NCBI RefSeq assembly: GCF_001457035.1 | Contig: NZ_KQ758624.1 | Span: 1 to 61,316, forward strand | DNA from: Fictibacillus enclensis | GTDB taxonomy: Bacteria; Bacillota; Bacilli; Bacillales; Fictibacillaceae | Length of the DNA stretch: 61,316 bases | Reading direction: 5' to 3' | Notes under the pieces: model-generated | The model's input: the letters and a program-made list of their open reading frames with translations, nothing else | What the model was told of the DNA's origin: nothing | The model's database searches: none | Position numbers and translations under genes: made by a program | In this document: positions 41,303 to 48,895 of the stretch, one piece after another | Layout of the letters: each line of letters opens with the position of its first letter | How positions within the stretch are numbered: position 1 is the first letter of the stretch

Positions 41303-42190
41303 ATGGCAAAAATGTTTTCATTATCAGCAAACGAATCAGACATCAAGGAACTGCTATATGTCTCGAATGATCCAGATACAGCCGGGAACTCTTCGACACT
41401 GCAATGGAATGATCCACAAACATATATCGATGTTTATAAAGACAACCATAAAAATTACTGGGTGAGCCAGGTTGAAGGAACAAAATTAAGACGCCATACC
41501 ATCTACACCCATAACCATGAAACGAAGAAGCGCCTCTGTCACCCTGTCAACGGACGTCCGAACTTTTATGAATTTGAGGATAGCGTGGTGGTGGCTTGTG
41601 AAGGAGATGGGTCCAAAGGCTCTATTCTGATCTTCTCCAAGGATGATCCCGAGCTTTTAAAGGAGTGGAAAGTGAACGGGTATCTGTGGGAAGTGGAAAA
41701 GAACAACGGCACGCTTTATGTTTCCTGTTACATCGTAGAGGAAGATCAGGCTGTCCTTTACATCATCAAGGGCGATAAGAAAAAAAGGGTAAACCTTGGA
41801 AAAAATATAGCACCGACTGACATTCTCTGTATCGGTGAAGAAGTTTATATTTCTGCAGCGCCCATTTTGAATGGGGATCCAAAGAAAATCATCGTGCTGA
41901 ACAATAAGGAAAAGGTGATCAGGGAGTATCCGCTTAGCATTTCTCCACGAGCCCTTTACCATGTGGAGAACGAAATCATGGTGTATGAACTTGATCTTGC
42001 GACAGGAAAATCGGAAAAGATCGTTTACGTGGATCTTAACACCGGCCAGCAAATCACACATACCATCCCGAACTCTCAAGTGGTGGAATGCACGAGTTCT
42101 TCACTCTCCCTCTTGCAGCAGGACAGCAAAACCCTGTTCACCTGGGATCACTGCAACCGAAAAATCGTGTGCAGTAAAAAAATATCATAA
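41303..42190 (+). CDS. Protein of unknown function, divergent from the peptide-sensing regulator
   Basis: This 295-residue protein has no signal peptide or membrane segment. Beta-rich segments with recurring VxxxD/GxLYVSC-like strands suggest a beta-propeller-like fold. I recognise no family. GGAGGAG precedes ATG 41303. It is transcribed away from the NprR-like regulator across about 220 bp of A+T-rich DNA, so it is a candidate target. The intergenic region shows no clear operator to my eye. Confidence 0.65.
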   Translation: MAKMFSLSANESDIKELLYVSNDPDTAGNSSTLQWNDPQTYIDVYKDNHKNYWVSQVEGTKLRRHTIYTHNHETKKRLCHPVNGRPNFYEFEDSVVVACEGDGSKGSILIFSKDDPELLKEWKVNGYLWEVEKNNGTLYVSCYIVEEDQAVLYIIKGDKKKRVNLGKNIAPTDILCIGEEVYISAAPILNGDPKKIIVLNNKEKVIREYPLSISPRALYHVENEIMVYELDLATGKSEKIVYVDLNTGQQITHTIPNSQVVECTSSSLSLLQQDSKTLFTWDHCNRKIVCSKKIS

Positions 42191-42203
42191 TAATATGAAC
42201 GCA

Positions 42204-42237
42204 CAATCCTGCTGGTGACGCCAGCAGGATTTTTTCA
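42204..42237 (+). terminator. Terminator after the unknown gene
   Basis: AATCCTGCTGG pairs with CCAGCAGGATT and is followed by six T. Confidence 0.92.
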
Positions 42238-42387
42238 TAGGTGGACGAACAGATAATTATATAGAAGAAACACAAAATATCAGTCAGAGTTTCAGGAAGG
42301 GCTTCATGGGGGAAATTTGTAAGTAAACGTAAATAAGGTAATTAAGATGAGGGTTTTTCTTAAAGTTTTGATGCTTTAGAAACAGAG

Positions 42388-42475
42388 TCTTCATTGAAGT
42401 TTCTTGTAGTGCAAGGTGCGAGACTCCTCGAAAATGGAAATCACCACTTTCAAAAGCAACAAAGCTGGCGAAGAG
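42388..42475. repeat. Internally deleted copy of the intergenic repeat
   Basis: The 316 bp between 42190 and 42507 hold no gene. Part of it repeats the ends of the element at 23587: TCTTCATTGA, then GTGCAAGGTGCGAGACTCC, then directly GGAAATCACC and AAAGCAACAAAGC. The central 80 bp with the hairpin arms is missing. The remaining 42238-42387 shows nothing I can support. Confidence 0.6.
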
Positions 42476-42506
42476 CAAAAAGAAAACCTGTTATTGGAGG
42501 AAAACA

Positions 42507-42848
42507 ATGAGCCAATCCATTCGTAAAGGAACTGCTGGCGATTTTCAAAATATGAAAGAACTCGTGGGAAACACGGAGAAAATCATGGATGAATGGTCCC
42601 GGGAGCAATGGAGTTCTTCTTTGCAGCGTGAAGACGTGGAGATTTTTGTGGCGGAGGAAGAGGGAGCGATACACGGCTATGCGGTGGTGAGACTGAGCAA
42701 AAAAGACCCGACTTCATTTACGGAAAGGCCAACCGCGGCCATTACGCATTTGTGTGTACCTTCATGTGAAAGTCAGCTCCGGCAGCAATTGGTTCAGAAA
42801 TGCCTGAGCTGGGCAAAACAAAAGGGAGCTACGGACTTTTCGCTGTAG
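42507..42848 (+). CDS. GNAT-like acetyltransferase, C-terminally short
   Basis: The 113-residue frame has the GNAT N-terminal half (IRKGTAGDFQNMKELVGNTE, then VEIFVAEEEGAIHGYAVVRL) and an altered acetyl-CoA region (CVPSCESQLRQQLVQKCLSW instead of the usual R-G-x-G-x-G/A loop). It stops at ATDFSL, where typical family members run about 35 more residues. It may be a truncated or degenerate gene. A good GGAGG site precedes the ATG, and corA follows 27 bp later. Confidence 0.6.
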   Translation: MSQSIRKGTAGDFQNMKELVGNTEKIMDEWSREQWSSSLQREDVEIFVAEEEGAIHGYAVVRLSKKDPTSFTERPTAAITHLCVPSCESQLRQQLVQKCLSWAKQKGATDFSL

Positions 42849-42875
42849 GTTTACGTCTAGAAAGGAAGAGATCAG

Positions 42876-43814
42876 ATGAACCATCGATTCTTGGAAAACT
42901 GGAAATGGTATGAAATAGAATCCATAGATCATAAAGCAGAACACATCAAAGAGATGGTTCATAAGCTGCCGGATTGTACGCAGTGGCTGGAAAATGTAGA
43001 GGAACAAAACACGAATTATCTTCGCATTGAAAACTATGGAAACGAAGCGGTTCTCCATGGCTGCCTGACTTATGAAAAAGAAGAAGAGGAATTTGATCAC
43101 GACTTCTTTCATTTTTATATCACCCGGTCTTATTTTGTGACGGTGGGATTGGAAGTTGTCAGGCTGGGCCGTACCATCAAGAAAGATATGATCCGGCAGA
43201 TGCATCAATGCAAAACCGCAGTTGAAGGTTTTTTTATCCTGCTGGGGGAAGTGCTCAACAATTATCTGGATGGAATCGATCATTTTGAGTACAAGCTGAA
43301 AGAACTGCAATACGATTTAAGGCAAAACAACAATCAAGTTCTCTTGGATCGTATTTACGACCTGCGTCAGGAACTGTTAATTTGGACAGATTTGACGATA
43401 CCGGTTGAAGAAATCAAGCTTGCGGCAGAGGAAGCCTTTTTTGATGAAATCACCCAAACGACCGAGTACAGGAGGACAAGCGTCAGAATTGAGCGTACGC
43501 TAAATCTCATCAACCACTACCAGCACGATATTGACACGATGCTGAAGCTTGAGGAGGTACTTTCTTCCCACCGTGGAAATGAAATCATGAAAACACTGAC
43601 CGTTATGACCGTCATTTTCACACCTGGCATGATGCTTGGCTCCATCTGGGGAATGAACTTTCGAAACATGCCAGAACTCGACTGGAAAGCAGGATACGCG
43701 ATTGCCCTGGGTCTCATCGGCCTTTCAATCGCCAGCATTTATATTTGGTTAAGAATGAAAGGATGGACCGGCGACTTGCTAAAGAGCCGCAGCCGAAAGA
43801 GCCGCTTTAAATAA
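42876..43814 (+). CDS. corA: CorA-family magnesium transporter
   Basis: This 312-residue protein has a cytoplasmic helical funnel and two C-terminal transmembrane helices (about residues 250-268 and 280-300). The signature GMN motif is present in WGMNF. CorA channels import Mg2+ and some transition metals. It is relatively basic at the C-terminus (KSRSRKSRFK). It is close to the B. subtilis YfjQ type. Confidence 0.9.
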   Translation: MNHRFLENWKWYEIESIDHKAEHIKEMVHKLPDCTQWLENVEEQNTNYLRIENYGNEAVLHGCLTYEKEEEEFDHDFFHFYITRSYFVTVGLEVVRLGRTIKKDMIRQMHQCKTAVEGFFILLGEVLNNYLDGIDHFEYKLKELQYDLRQNNNQVLLDRIYDLRQELLIWTDLTIPVEEIKLAAEEAFFDEITQTTEYRRTSVRIERTLNLINHYQHDIDTMLKLEEVLSSHRGNEIMKTLTVMTVIFTPGMMLGSIWGMNFRNMPELDWKAGYAIALGLIGLSIASIYIWLRMKGWTGDLLKSRSRKSRFK

Positions 43815-44008
43815 ACCATTGAAAAATTTGCCGCTAATTTTCTACAAAAAAAGAAGAGGTTTGCCGTCTTTTGTCGAATGTTAAGTCGAATGTTAACATG
43901 TTATGAAAAAATAACACGAAAACTGTTCGCCTGACCATTATTAGTGTAAGGTTTAGTTCGAACCCTTTAGTAAGGGAGTAGTATGAAGACGGGAGTTGTT
44001 CGCGGCAA

Positions 44009-45235
44009 ATGAAGAAGTTTTTCCACACTATTGTTTACCTCTGCTTTCTTTCAGGACTGCTTGCGCCGGTTGCGCCGGTGTTTGCTGAACAAGATAAAGC
44101 ACCCCACATTAAGAGTAATAGCGCCATTTTAATTGACCAAAAAACAGGAAATGTCCTTTATAATAAAAAGGATAATAAAAAAATGTATCCAGCAAGTGTT
44201 ACCAAAATTGTTACAGCCATCCTTGCCATCGACTCCGGAAAAATGGATGAAACCGTGACAGTGAGCAAAAATGCGACCTTAACTGAAGGGACCCGCGTCT
44301 ATTTAAACGAGGGTGAACAGATCCCATTACGAAAACTTGTTGAAGGAATGATGGTGAATTCCGGTAACGATGCGGCGGTTGCCATTGCAGAATACCTGGC
44401 TGGAGATGTACCTTCATTTGCCGACAAAATGAATGAATTCGCCAAAAAGGCCGGAGCCACGCATACCCATTTTGTGACGCCGAACGGCCTGTTTAATCCG
44501 GATCACTACACCACGGCCGAAGACATGGCAAAGATCACGCAATACGCCATGAAAAACAGTGAATTTCGAAGGATTGTAAAAATCAAGAACCTTCCCTGGC
44601 ATGTAAAGGGATGGGATACCACACTCGTGAACCATCACCGTCTGCTTTGGGATTATCCGGGAACGACCGGGGTGAAAAACGGTTATGTGGACAAGTCTAA
44701 GCATACACTGGTAACCTCGGTATCCAGGGATGGCATGGAATTTATTGCGGTTGTTTTAAAAGCTTCTACCTCCAAGGTGGCATACAGCGATACGACATCA
44801 TTATTTGATTACGGTTTCAGCCATTTCCAAAGGCAGAAGATTTCCAAAGGCACACTCATTGAAGATCCGGCCGGCAGGAAACACGCCTTAAAAGAGGACC
44901 TTGAAGTAACCCTGCCGGTTGGAGAGCATGTGCTTAAAAATGTATCAGCTTCGGGAGAGCTGACACTAAAAAACAGTGCGGGTGACTCACTGGCTGCTGT
45001 CCAGCTGTTCCAGCCGAGTCCGAAAAAGGAAGCCAGTCAAATGGCTGCCCATTCTTCAGGAGAAGCGACCGGCAGCAAACTGGCCCTTCAGTTAACGACA
45101 AGAACAGCCCTTTTCTTTTACAGCGGGTTTCTTATGCTTACTGCTTTGATGGTGATGATCCGGATGAGGAACAAAAGACGTAGAGCCTTGCAGCGGATGA
45201 GAAGATACGAAAAGAATTATACCTTTATCAAATAG
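44009..45235 (+). CDS. D-alanyl-D-alanine carboxypeptidase (DacA/PBP5-like)
   Basis: This 408-residue PBP trims the terminal D-Ala from peptidoglycan stems. A Sec signal peptide (about 1-26) precedes the transpeptidase-like domain with SxxK in PASVTKI, SxN in VNSGNDA and the third box as VKNGY instead of the common KTG. A PBP5-like beta domain follows. A hydrophobic helix (about 366-386) and a basic tail (RMRNKRRRALQRMRRYEKN) anchor it. The KNG variant occurs in some family members and may still be active. The ribosome binding site is weak (GGGAG, 13 nt away). Confidence 0.9.
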   Translation: MKKFFHTIVYLCFLSGLLAPVAPVFAEQDKAPHIKSNSAILIDQKTGNVLYNKKDNKKMYPASVTKIVTAILAIDSGKMDETVTVSKNATLTEGTRVYLNEGEQIPLRKLVEGMMVNSGNDAAVAIAEYLAGDVPSFADKMNEFAKKAGATHTHFVTPNGLFNPDHYTTAEDMAKITQYAMKNSEFRRIVKIKNLPWHVKGWDTTLVNHHRLLWDYPGTTGVKNGYVDKSKHTLVTSVSRDGMEFIAVVLKASTSKVAYSDTTSLFDYGFSHFQRQKISKGTLIEDPAGRKHALKEDLEVTLPVGEHVLKNVSASGELTLKNSAGDSLAAVQLFQPSPKKEASQMAAHSSGEATGSKLALQLTTRTALFFYSGFLMLTALMVMIRMRNKRRRALQRMRRYEKNYTFIK

Positions 45236-45253
45236 GGCAGATTGGGGATTTTT

Positions 45254-45337
45254 ATGGATATTAATACGAAAGTAAGGATATTGGTAGTCACGCTTTTCAT
45301 CTTACTGATGATGACGGCCATTTTATCCTTGGTTTAA
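45254..45337 (+). CDS. Tiny membrane protein, unknown
   Basis: A 27-residue frame follows the carboxypeptidase by 18 bp, with a GGGGAT site before ATG 45254. The product is a short polar start (MDINTKVR) and one hydrophobic helix to the end (ILVVTLFILLMMTAILSLV). It precedes a terminator, so it would be the last cistron of the dac operon. No homologue is known to me. Confidence 0.5.
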   Translation: MDINTKVRILVVTLFILLMMTAILSLV

Positions 45338-45361
45338 CTGGAAAAAAGAGGATCACGGAAG

Positions 45362-45389
45362 AAGAGAGGTAGAGTCCTCTCTTTTTTTG
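45362..45389 (+). terminator. Terminator after the carboxypeptidase unit
   Basis: AAGAGAGG pairs with CCTCTCTT and is followed by T residues. Confidence 0.85.
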
Positions 45390-45496
45390 CGCCCCTTCCT
45401 TCTCATATTTTTCCTTGTTTGTGCAACTAGTGGCAAAGCATAGCTGCTATTCCCTGTTTTTGTTATACGTGGGCGAAAGTTATAGGGAACAGGCTT

Positions 45497-45522
45497 GTTT
45501 TCTATAAATTGGGAAGGGGAAA
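45497..45522 (+). promoter_or_regulatory. Candidate SigB promoter of the B12/STAS module
   Basis: GTTTTC (45497-45502) and GGGAAA (45517-45522) are 14 bp apart, close to the SigB consensus. The -35 has two mismatches. It lies about 60 bp before the first gene of the module. Confidence 0.45.
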
Positions 45523-45583
45523 CGATTATTCTGGTTGAACGTTATAAAACAAATGGTAACTAACTCATGAAATGGGGTATAGC

Positions 45584-45889
45584 ATGTATATTGTCCACTC
45601 AACATTCGATGTACCGGAACAAAAAGCGGAAGAAGTCATTAACATATACAGAAATCGATCCCGTCTTGTAGATGACGCAGTGGGCTTTTTGGATTTCCTG
45701 CTGCTTCAGAATGAAAAAAAGCCGGGGGAAATTACCGTTCAATTGACCTTTGATACAAAGGAGCATTATTTGGAATGGGTAAGAAGCCAGCAGTTCAAGG
45801 ACATCCATGACATGGAAAAGAAGTACCCTGACCAGGAGCTGGCCGCCGTTATCCCGGCAGTTAAACAATACAAGGTGGTAGCCACATGA
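45584..45889 (+). CDS. ABM-fold (antibiotic biosynthesis monooxygenase/IsdG-like) protein
   Basis: This 101-residue protein has the dimeric alpha/beta barrel pattern: a first strand (MYIVHSTFDVPEQKAEEVI), a helix with NRSRLVDDAVGFLDF, then EITVQLTFDTKEHYLEWVRS with the conserved W-x-S-like end, as in IsdG-type heme monooxygenases and ABM enzymes. It might degrade heme, producing a bilin, or only share the fold. It overlaps the next gene by 4 bp (ATGA). ATG 45584 is preferred to 45572 because GGGG precedes it. Confidence 0.75.
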   Translation: MYIVHSTFDVPEQKAEEVINIYRNRSRLVDDAVGFLDFLLLQNEKKPGEITVQLTFDTKEHYLEWVRSQQFKDIHDMEKKYPDQELAAVIPAVKQYKVVAT

Positions 45890-46242
45890 CACAAATTCCA
45901 GTAGATGATATTGTTAATAAGGTAGTTACAAAGATGTACGAAGATTATCCCGATCTCCAGAACCGATACGGAGAAAAGGGAAAGAAAAAAGCCATCGAAG
46001 ACAATTATCACCATATGAAGCATTTAGAGACAGCCTACGAATTGAAAAACCCAGTCTTTTTTTCGGACTATGCGAGCTGGCTCAATGGAATTCTTGAAAA
46101 GTTCGGGATGACAGCCGAACTTTTAATTTATAACTTTGATGAAATTGATAAGATTTTAGCCGATATGCCTGATGATGACAGGGTTTCAGCTTATCGGTCC
46201 TATCTTGGAGAAGGAATAAGGGTATTAAAAGAAAAGGCATAA
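45886..46242 (+). CDS. Small helical protein of the B12/STAS module, unknown
   Basis: This 118-residue all-helical protein has a conserved-looking core DNYHHMKHLETAYELKN and FFSDYASWLNGILEKFGM. It has three adjacent or near-adjacent histidines and aromatic residues that could bind a cofactor. I recognise no named family with certainty. A globin- or phycobilin-like helical bundle is one possibility. It is translated from a 4-bp overlap with the ABM gene and is followed by the B12-binding gene. Confidence 0.7.
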   Translation: MTQIPVDDIVNKVVTKMYEDYPDLQNRYGEKGKKKAIEDNYHHMKHLETAYELKNPVFFSDYASWLNGILEKFGMTAELLIYNFDEIDKILADMPDDDRVSAYRSYLGEGIRVLKEKA

Positions 46243-46255
46243 AGGGGGGATTGCG

Positions 46256-46927
46256 GTGCAACAACATTCACCGCAGCAATTTGCGGAGTTTCTTTTAAAT
46301 GGAGATCAGCAGCGTGCGACCGAACTTTTGCGTCAGATTGCTAAGCACACCCCGAGATATAAACTGTATAACGAGCTGCTGACACCGGCCATGCGCTATA
46401 TTGGCGAATTGTGGGAACGAAATGATATTACGGTGGCAGAAGAACATCTGGCTACTGCCGTTTGTGATTTCGTCCTGGCCCAATATCATTACAGTCCCGG
46501 CAAAAGCCTTGCAATGAACCGTCACAGTGTAAACCATAAAGCGATGTTTTCATGCCTTGAAGGGGAGCAGCATGCCCTTGGCCTTAAAATGGTTTCTGGA
46601 TTATTTGAAGAGGAAGGCTGGCATTCCCGATTCATGGGTGCGGATCTGCCGCTCGAATATACGGTGGATACGGCAAAAAAATGGATGCCGGATGTGATTG
46701 GGCTTTCGGTTTCTATTGCCTATAACCTGCCTAATCTGCAAACCTATGTAAAAGCATTGGAGGATTTGAATTATGGTCCCACTGTCCTAGTCGGTGGCCG
46801 TTTGGCAGAAAAGTATGATCTCAGGCCCTACTGTTCTGACAAAACAGTGATTATAAAAGATGTGGAGGAGCTTCACAGCTGGCTGAGTGTGTATAGTACA
46901 GGAGAGAAGCAAAATGCCCGTTACTGA
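46256..46927 (+). CDS. B12-binding protein with CarH-type cap (candidate light sensor)
   Basis: The 223-residue protein has a helical cap domain (about residues 5-85) and a B12-binding Rossmann domain (about 92-215). The cap carries WERNDITVAEEH, which fits the W-x9-EH motif that marks adenosylcobalamin light sensors such as CarH and LitR. The cobalamin domain has E-x-H-x-x-G (EGEQHALG), SVSIAYN and VLVGG. There is no DNA-binding HTH, unlike CarH, so the signal must pass to a partner, probably the STAS protein whose gene overlaps. The GTG start follows AAGGGGGG. Confidence 0.85.
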   Translation: MQQHSPQQFAEFLLNGDQQRATELLRQIAKHTPRYKLYNELLTPAMRYIGELWERNDITVAEEHLATAVCDFVLAQYHYSPGKSLAMNRHSVNHKAMFSCLEGEQHALGLKMVSGLFEEEGWHSRFMGADLPLEYTVDTAKKWMPDVIGLSVSIAYNLPNLQTYVKALEDLNYGPTVLVGGRLAEKYDLRPYCSDKTVIIKDVEELHSWLSVYSTGEKQNARY

Positions 46928-47669
46928 TTATGTATTACCGGTTCCATATTTTAAAATTAATACCGATTTCCACATCCTTAATTTTTCAAAACAAGCGGAG
47001 GCCCTTTTTACAATTACTGAAAACATTACCTCGATTGTGGACGAGGAAAGTGTGGCAAAGCTGAAAAATTTTCTTCAGACCTCTGATGGGGCACAACCCA
47101 TGGAGATCAGCATGAAAACCAAAAACTACCCGCTGGAGCTTTTCGATCTCTACATTTCTTGGGATCATTACTTGAACGGCCACTTGATCTGCATCAAAAA
47201 AAACGAGCAAAACAAAAATCTTGAAAACATGGTATATCGATTGCAGAGCAGGTTGTCCAGCACGGATTTTGAACTGTTTGAAAAAAAGGAAGAGCTTCAA
47301 CAGGCGTTAGAGGAGATTGACAGACTCTCAGGTCCTTTTATTCCGCTGTCGGATGAGGTGGCTTTGATTCCCATGTTTGGCGACATCACTCCCCGCAAAA
47401 TCAATTCAATCAGAGGAAATACGCTGAAAAGTGCGTATCGTGAAGATCTTGATACCATCCTTTTTGATTTTACCGGTGTGGGTTCTATTACACTCGAAGG
47501 ATTGGAACAAATGGAGAGTTTGTTCAGGGTGCTTTCCTATATGGGCGGCATCGCATCAGTAATTGTCGGTGTAAAACCCGGGCATGCCCGACAAATGCAT
47601 GAGCTGAATTCAGAAGTGGAATTCTCTTTCTTGTCCACCCTTCAGGAAGCGATGAAAAAATATCTATAA
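46914..47669 (+). CDS. STAS-domain protein with PAS-like N-terminus
   Basis: The 251-residue protein has a PAS-like N-terminus (YFKINTDFHILNFSKQAEAL, about residues 12-31). A coiled coil (about 105-145) leads to a C-terminal STAS domain (about 150-250) with DTILFDFTGVGSITLEG, the STAS strand-loop that carries the phosphorylated Ser/Thr in RsbR-like proteins. This is the architecture of stressosome co-antagonists. It overlaps the B12-binding gene by 14 nt, which suggests a sensor-partner complex. Start ATG 46914 follows GGAGAG. Confidence 0.85.
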   Translation: MPVTDYVLPVPYFKINTDFHILNFSKQAEALFTITENITSIVDEESVAKLKNFLQTSDGAQPMEISMKTKNYPLELFDLYISWDHYLNGHLICIKKNEQNKNLENMVYRLQSRLSSTDFELFEKKEELQQALEEIDRLSGPFIPLSDEVALIPMFGDITPRKINSIRGNTLKSAYREDLDTILFDFTGVGSITLEGLEQMESLFRVLSYMGGIASVIVGVKPGHARQMHELNSEVEFSFLSTLQEAMKKYL

Positions 47670-47670
47670 T

Positions 47671-47709
47671 AAAAGACACCGAAGCATGCTGGCTTGGTGT
47701 CTTTTTTTG
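47671..47709 (+). terminator. Terminator of the B12/STAS module
   Basis: AAGACACC pairs with GGTGTCTT around a 15-nt loop and is followed by seven T. Confidence 0.85.
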
Positions 47710-47712
47710 CTT

Positions 47713-48309
47713 TTATCTCCGTCGTGGAACAAACGCCATTAATACAGGAGCCAGAGCTGCGCCGGCAATGAGCCCGAACAAGTGGCCAAGGATGTTGATG
47801 CCAGGCGTTGTGAAGGTGGTAATCAGGCTGAAAACCAAAACAACGATGAGAATCTGTTTATTCGCGCGCCCCAAATATTCTTTTCGGGCATACAGGATAT
47901 ACAGGTAAATGCCGAACAGTCCGAAAATGGCACCGGAGGCCCCGATGTGGGCATAGTTTAGTGGAAGAAGAAAATAGGTAGCGATATCGGCAATAATGCC
48001 TGCGCCTAAGTAGCCAATGATAAATTTTCCTTTTCCCAGTATACGTTCCAAAGCGGGACCGAAAATAACAAGAGAGAACGTGTTGAACAGCACGTGGCTG
48101 AGACTGACGTGAGTAATAATCGGCGTGAACAGACGCCAGTATTCTCCCTGTGAAATAAAGTAATTGGACCCGGTAAAGTAATAATAAATAAAATCCGCCT
48201 GCGGCCCGAGGTTAGCCAGCAGGAAAACGATCAAATGAACGGCTGTTATGATCGATATTACCGGATATAGCCTGATGAATGTTTTGAAATTCTCCTCTCT
48301 TACGAACAA
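47713..48309 (-). CDS. Rhomboid-family intramembrane serine protease, YdcA-like
   Basis: This 198-residue protein has six transmembrane helices. The catalytic serine is in GASGAIFG (about residue 124) and the histidine in ILGHLFGLIAG (about 175). Rhomboids cleave membrane proteins within or near the bilayer. The position beside acpS, divergent from it, matches B. subtilis ydcA. The start is TTG 48309 with GGTGGTG upstream. An ATG nearby is in another frame. Confidence 0.9.
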   Translation of the reverse strand: MFVREENFKTFIRLYPVISIITAVHLIVFLLANLGPQADFIYYYFTGSNYFISQGEYWRLFTPIITHVSLSHVLFNTFSLVIFGPALERILGKGKFIIGYLGAGIIADIATYFLLPLNYAHIGASGAIFGLFGIYLYILYARKEYLGRANKQILIVVLVFSLITTFTTPGINILGHLFGLIAGAALAPVLMAFVPRRR

Positions 48310-48395
48310 CCAGCATCACCACCTGAATGTAGTATATTAATCTTAGCATAACGGTAATACAAATAAGAAATACCATGCCGGAAAGGAAATGACTG

Positions 48396-48752
48396 ATGAT
48401 TATAGGAACAGGGATCGATATTGTTGAAATCACAAGAATCCAGGAAGTATGCCGGAAGCAGCACCGCTTTCCCGAACGGATCCTTACGGAAAGGGAGCTT
48501 GCTGTGTTTGAAAAGCTCAGCGGCAGACGGCAGGCGGAATTTATGGCCGGCCGCTTTGCCGCTAAAGAAGCCTATGCCAAAGCGCTCGGCACAGGAATCG
48601 GCAGGCACCTTTCATGGCAGGATATCGAAATTACCAAAAATGATAATGGAAAGCCGGTCATTGTGGCAGGTTCGGAGGCACGTGTTCATCTTTCCATCTC
48701 CCATTCCAAGGACTTTGCAGTGGCCCAGGTTATTCTTGAAACCGTCCTGTAA
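48396..48752 (+). CDS. acpS: Holo-[acyl-carrier-protein] synthase AcpS
   Basis: AcpS moves 4'-phosphopantetheine from CoA to apo-ACP for fatty acid synthesis. The 118-residue protein has [11 protein letters not shown] with the Mg-binding aspartate, [15 protein letters not shown] with the second acidic residue, and [13 protein letters not shown] at the end. AAAGGAAATG precedes the ATG. Its place before ydcC and alr is conserved in Bacillus. Confidence 0.97.
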   Translation: MIIGTGIDIVEITRIQEVCRKQHRFPERILTERELAVFEKLSGRRQAEFMAGRFAAKEAYAKALGTGIGRHLSWQDIEITKNDNGKPVIVAGSEARVHLSISHSKDFAVAQVILETVL

Positions 48753-48779
48753 GTTGGTTTGCTTGTCAAGCTAGTCTGC

Positions 48780-48806
48780 ATAATGTCCCTTTTGTCCACA
48801 TATAGT
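48780..48806 (+). promoter_or_regulatory. Candidate SigE (sporulation) promoter of ydcC
   Basis: ATA (48780-48782) and CATATAGT (48799-48806) are 16 bp apart, a good match to the SigE pattern ATA-N16-18-CATACANT. B. subtilis ydcC is a SigE-dependent mother-cell gene. Confidence 0.65.
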
Positions 48807-48895
48807 GTAATGCGGTGGGGAGGGACATCCTGTTGGCGTCGGACACAGCAGCGGTGAACCTCCTTTGTAAAATAAAGGGCAAAGGGGATAAGAAA

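Noticed and set aside
43870-43900. Short tandem repeat (GTCGAATGTTAA twice) before the carboxypeptidase gene
   Set aside because: It is only two 12-bp units with no clear function, likely replication slippage in an A+T-rich promoter region.
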